Below are positions 4,885-5,326 of a stretch of DNA of 5,326 bases, piece by piece (within the stretch, counting starts at the first letter, position 1; the number at the start of each line of letters is the position of its first letter). This stretch comes from Gammaproteobacteria bacterium. Lineage in GTDB: Bacteria > Pseudomonadota > Gammaproteobacteria > SZUA-229. Below the pieces are notes generated by a model. That model made no database searches and was not told the origin of the DNA. It saw only the letters and a list, made by a program, of their open reading frames with translations. The translations under genes and the position numbers were made by a program. The DNA lies in assembly GCA_026998145.1 (NCBI GenBank), contig JALTRC010000118.1, positions 1 through 5,326 on the forward strand, given 5' to 3'.

Positions 4885-5326
4885 ATGCAGGCGAAAACAA
4901 ATAAACCCAGAATTTTGTTGATAGAAGAGTCTGCAACCCTGCGTTATATTCTGGTGAAATCTCTTCAGAAACAGGGCTATGAGCTGATGGTGGTTGATCA
5001 GTTTAGCGCCGCTGCCGAGTGTTTGACAAATGCCCAGAGCGATTACCATGGGGTGATTATTGGCTGGCCCAATTACGCAGAACACCCCGCCGCAAATACA
5101 CTGCTATCGCTGCTTGAGCGAGGGCATTTCAATGAAATACCGGTTTTGTTGCTGGCTCATGATGTGGATCTGGAGCTTCTTAACTGGATGAGCAGTCGCC
5201 GTTTCTCTGCGCTGGTTCCCTGGGAGAGCTACCAGGAATCACTGGCCACATTACAGAAATTATTAGGCTCCGATGAAGCCGAAGAGGTTGTGGCAGATAC
5301 CCCCAGTATTGATAATCCCGTGCGAA
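4885..5326 (+). CDS. Degenerate response-regulator receiver domain protein, N-terminal part (3' end cut)
   Basis: The frame stays open to the right edge. The ATG at 4885 is preferred because AAAAGG lies 6 nt before it; an in-frame ATG at 4867 has only AGG at close spacing. The protein begins KPRILLIEESATLRYILVKSLQKQGYEL, the beta1-alpha1 pattern of CheY-like receivers. Numbered from 4867, the usual acidic pair is Glu20-Glu21, the phospho-Asp site at the end of beta3 reads HGVIIGWPN (Gly66 in place of Asp), the Thr/Ser site in PVLLLAHD is Ala97, and the Lys of the usual LVKP is replaced (SALVPWES). The key phosphorylation residues are therefore missing: a pseudo-receiver, probably used for protein contact. 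An acidic linker (GSDEAEEVVADTPS) ends in DNPVR at the edge, which often precedes another receiver, so a multidomain regulator is likely. Domain family fairly sure; output domain unknown. Confidence 0.75.
   Translation, partial: MQAKTNKPRILLIEESATLRYILVKSLQKQGYELMVVDQFSAAAECLTNAQSDYHGVIIGWPNYAEHPAANTLLSLLERGHFNEIPVLLLAHDVDLELLNWMSSRRFSALVPWESYQESLATLQKLLGSDEAEEVVADTPSIDNPVR

Noticed and set aside
4834..5085. Minus-strand ORF of 83 codons opposite the receiver gene
   Set aside because: It is the antisense shadow of a well-supported receiver-domain frame and shows no family motif.

Overview
The window looks like chromosomal DNA of a gammaproteobacterium of moderate GC content. This rests on the hemB-aroE pair, the Asp-rich (Mg-type) HemB, the bacterial BASS-type transporter and the repeat types between genes. 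I cannot name the genus from the sequence. There are seven protein-coding genes, two of them cut by the window edges, and one stretch of about 540 bp without a gene that is packed with structured repeats.

Left part (2-2360). The 3' end of a TIGR03790-like gene of unknown function runs rightward and meets aroE tail to tail, with the two stop codons overlapping by 4 bp. aroE (shikimate dehydrogenase) and hemB (5-aminolevulinate dehydratase) lie on the minus strand as a tight operon: the hemB stop and aroE start share one base (TAATG). This couples a heme-synthesis enzyme with an aromatic amino acid enzyme; they share an operon but not a pathway.

Middle part (2361-3351). A 73-bp gap separates hemB from a divergent gene for an exported DUF302-domain protein. 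It is followed by a gene for a 75-residue exported Gly/Lys/Ser/Cys-rich peptide with three Lys-Cys motifs. The peptide resembles the low-complexity EGKCG-type peptides (HvfA-like), but no modifying-enzyme gene is visible nearby. A textbook rho-independent terminator closes this unit. A perfect 6+6 inverted repeat lies just ahead of the peptide gene.

Repeat region (3352-3888). No gene is credible here. It holds two imperfect direct copies of a unit of about 99 bp, a 75-bp nested palindromic segment between them, several small hairpins with a GGA-type loop whose stems differ yet stay paired, a tandem array of 8-bp units, and an ATTCCGGC/GCCGGAAT hairpin of a type common between genes in proteobacteria. 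Such material is probably dispersed elsewhere in the genome.

Right part (3889-5326). A complete ten-helix BASS-family sodium-coupled transporter is followed after 57 bp by the start of a gene whose N-terminal domain is a degenerate response-regulator receiver, lacking the usual phospho-accepting Asp, Thr/Ser and Lys. It runs off the window. The most interesting items are this pseudo-receiver, the Cys-rich peptide with its DUF302 neighbour, and the hairpin-bearing repeat cluster. None is shown here to be a new system.
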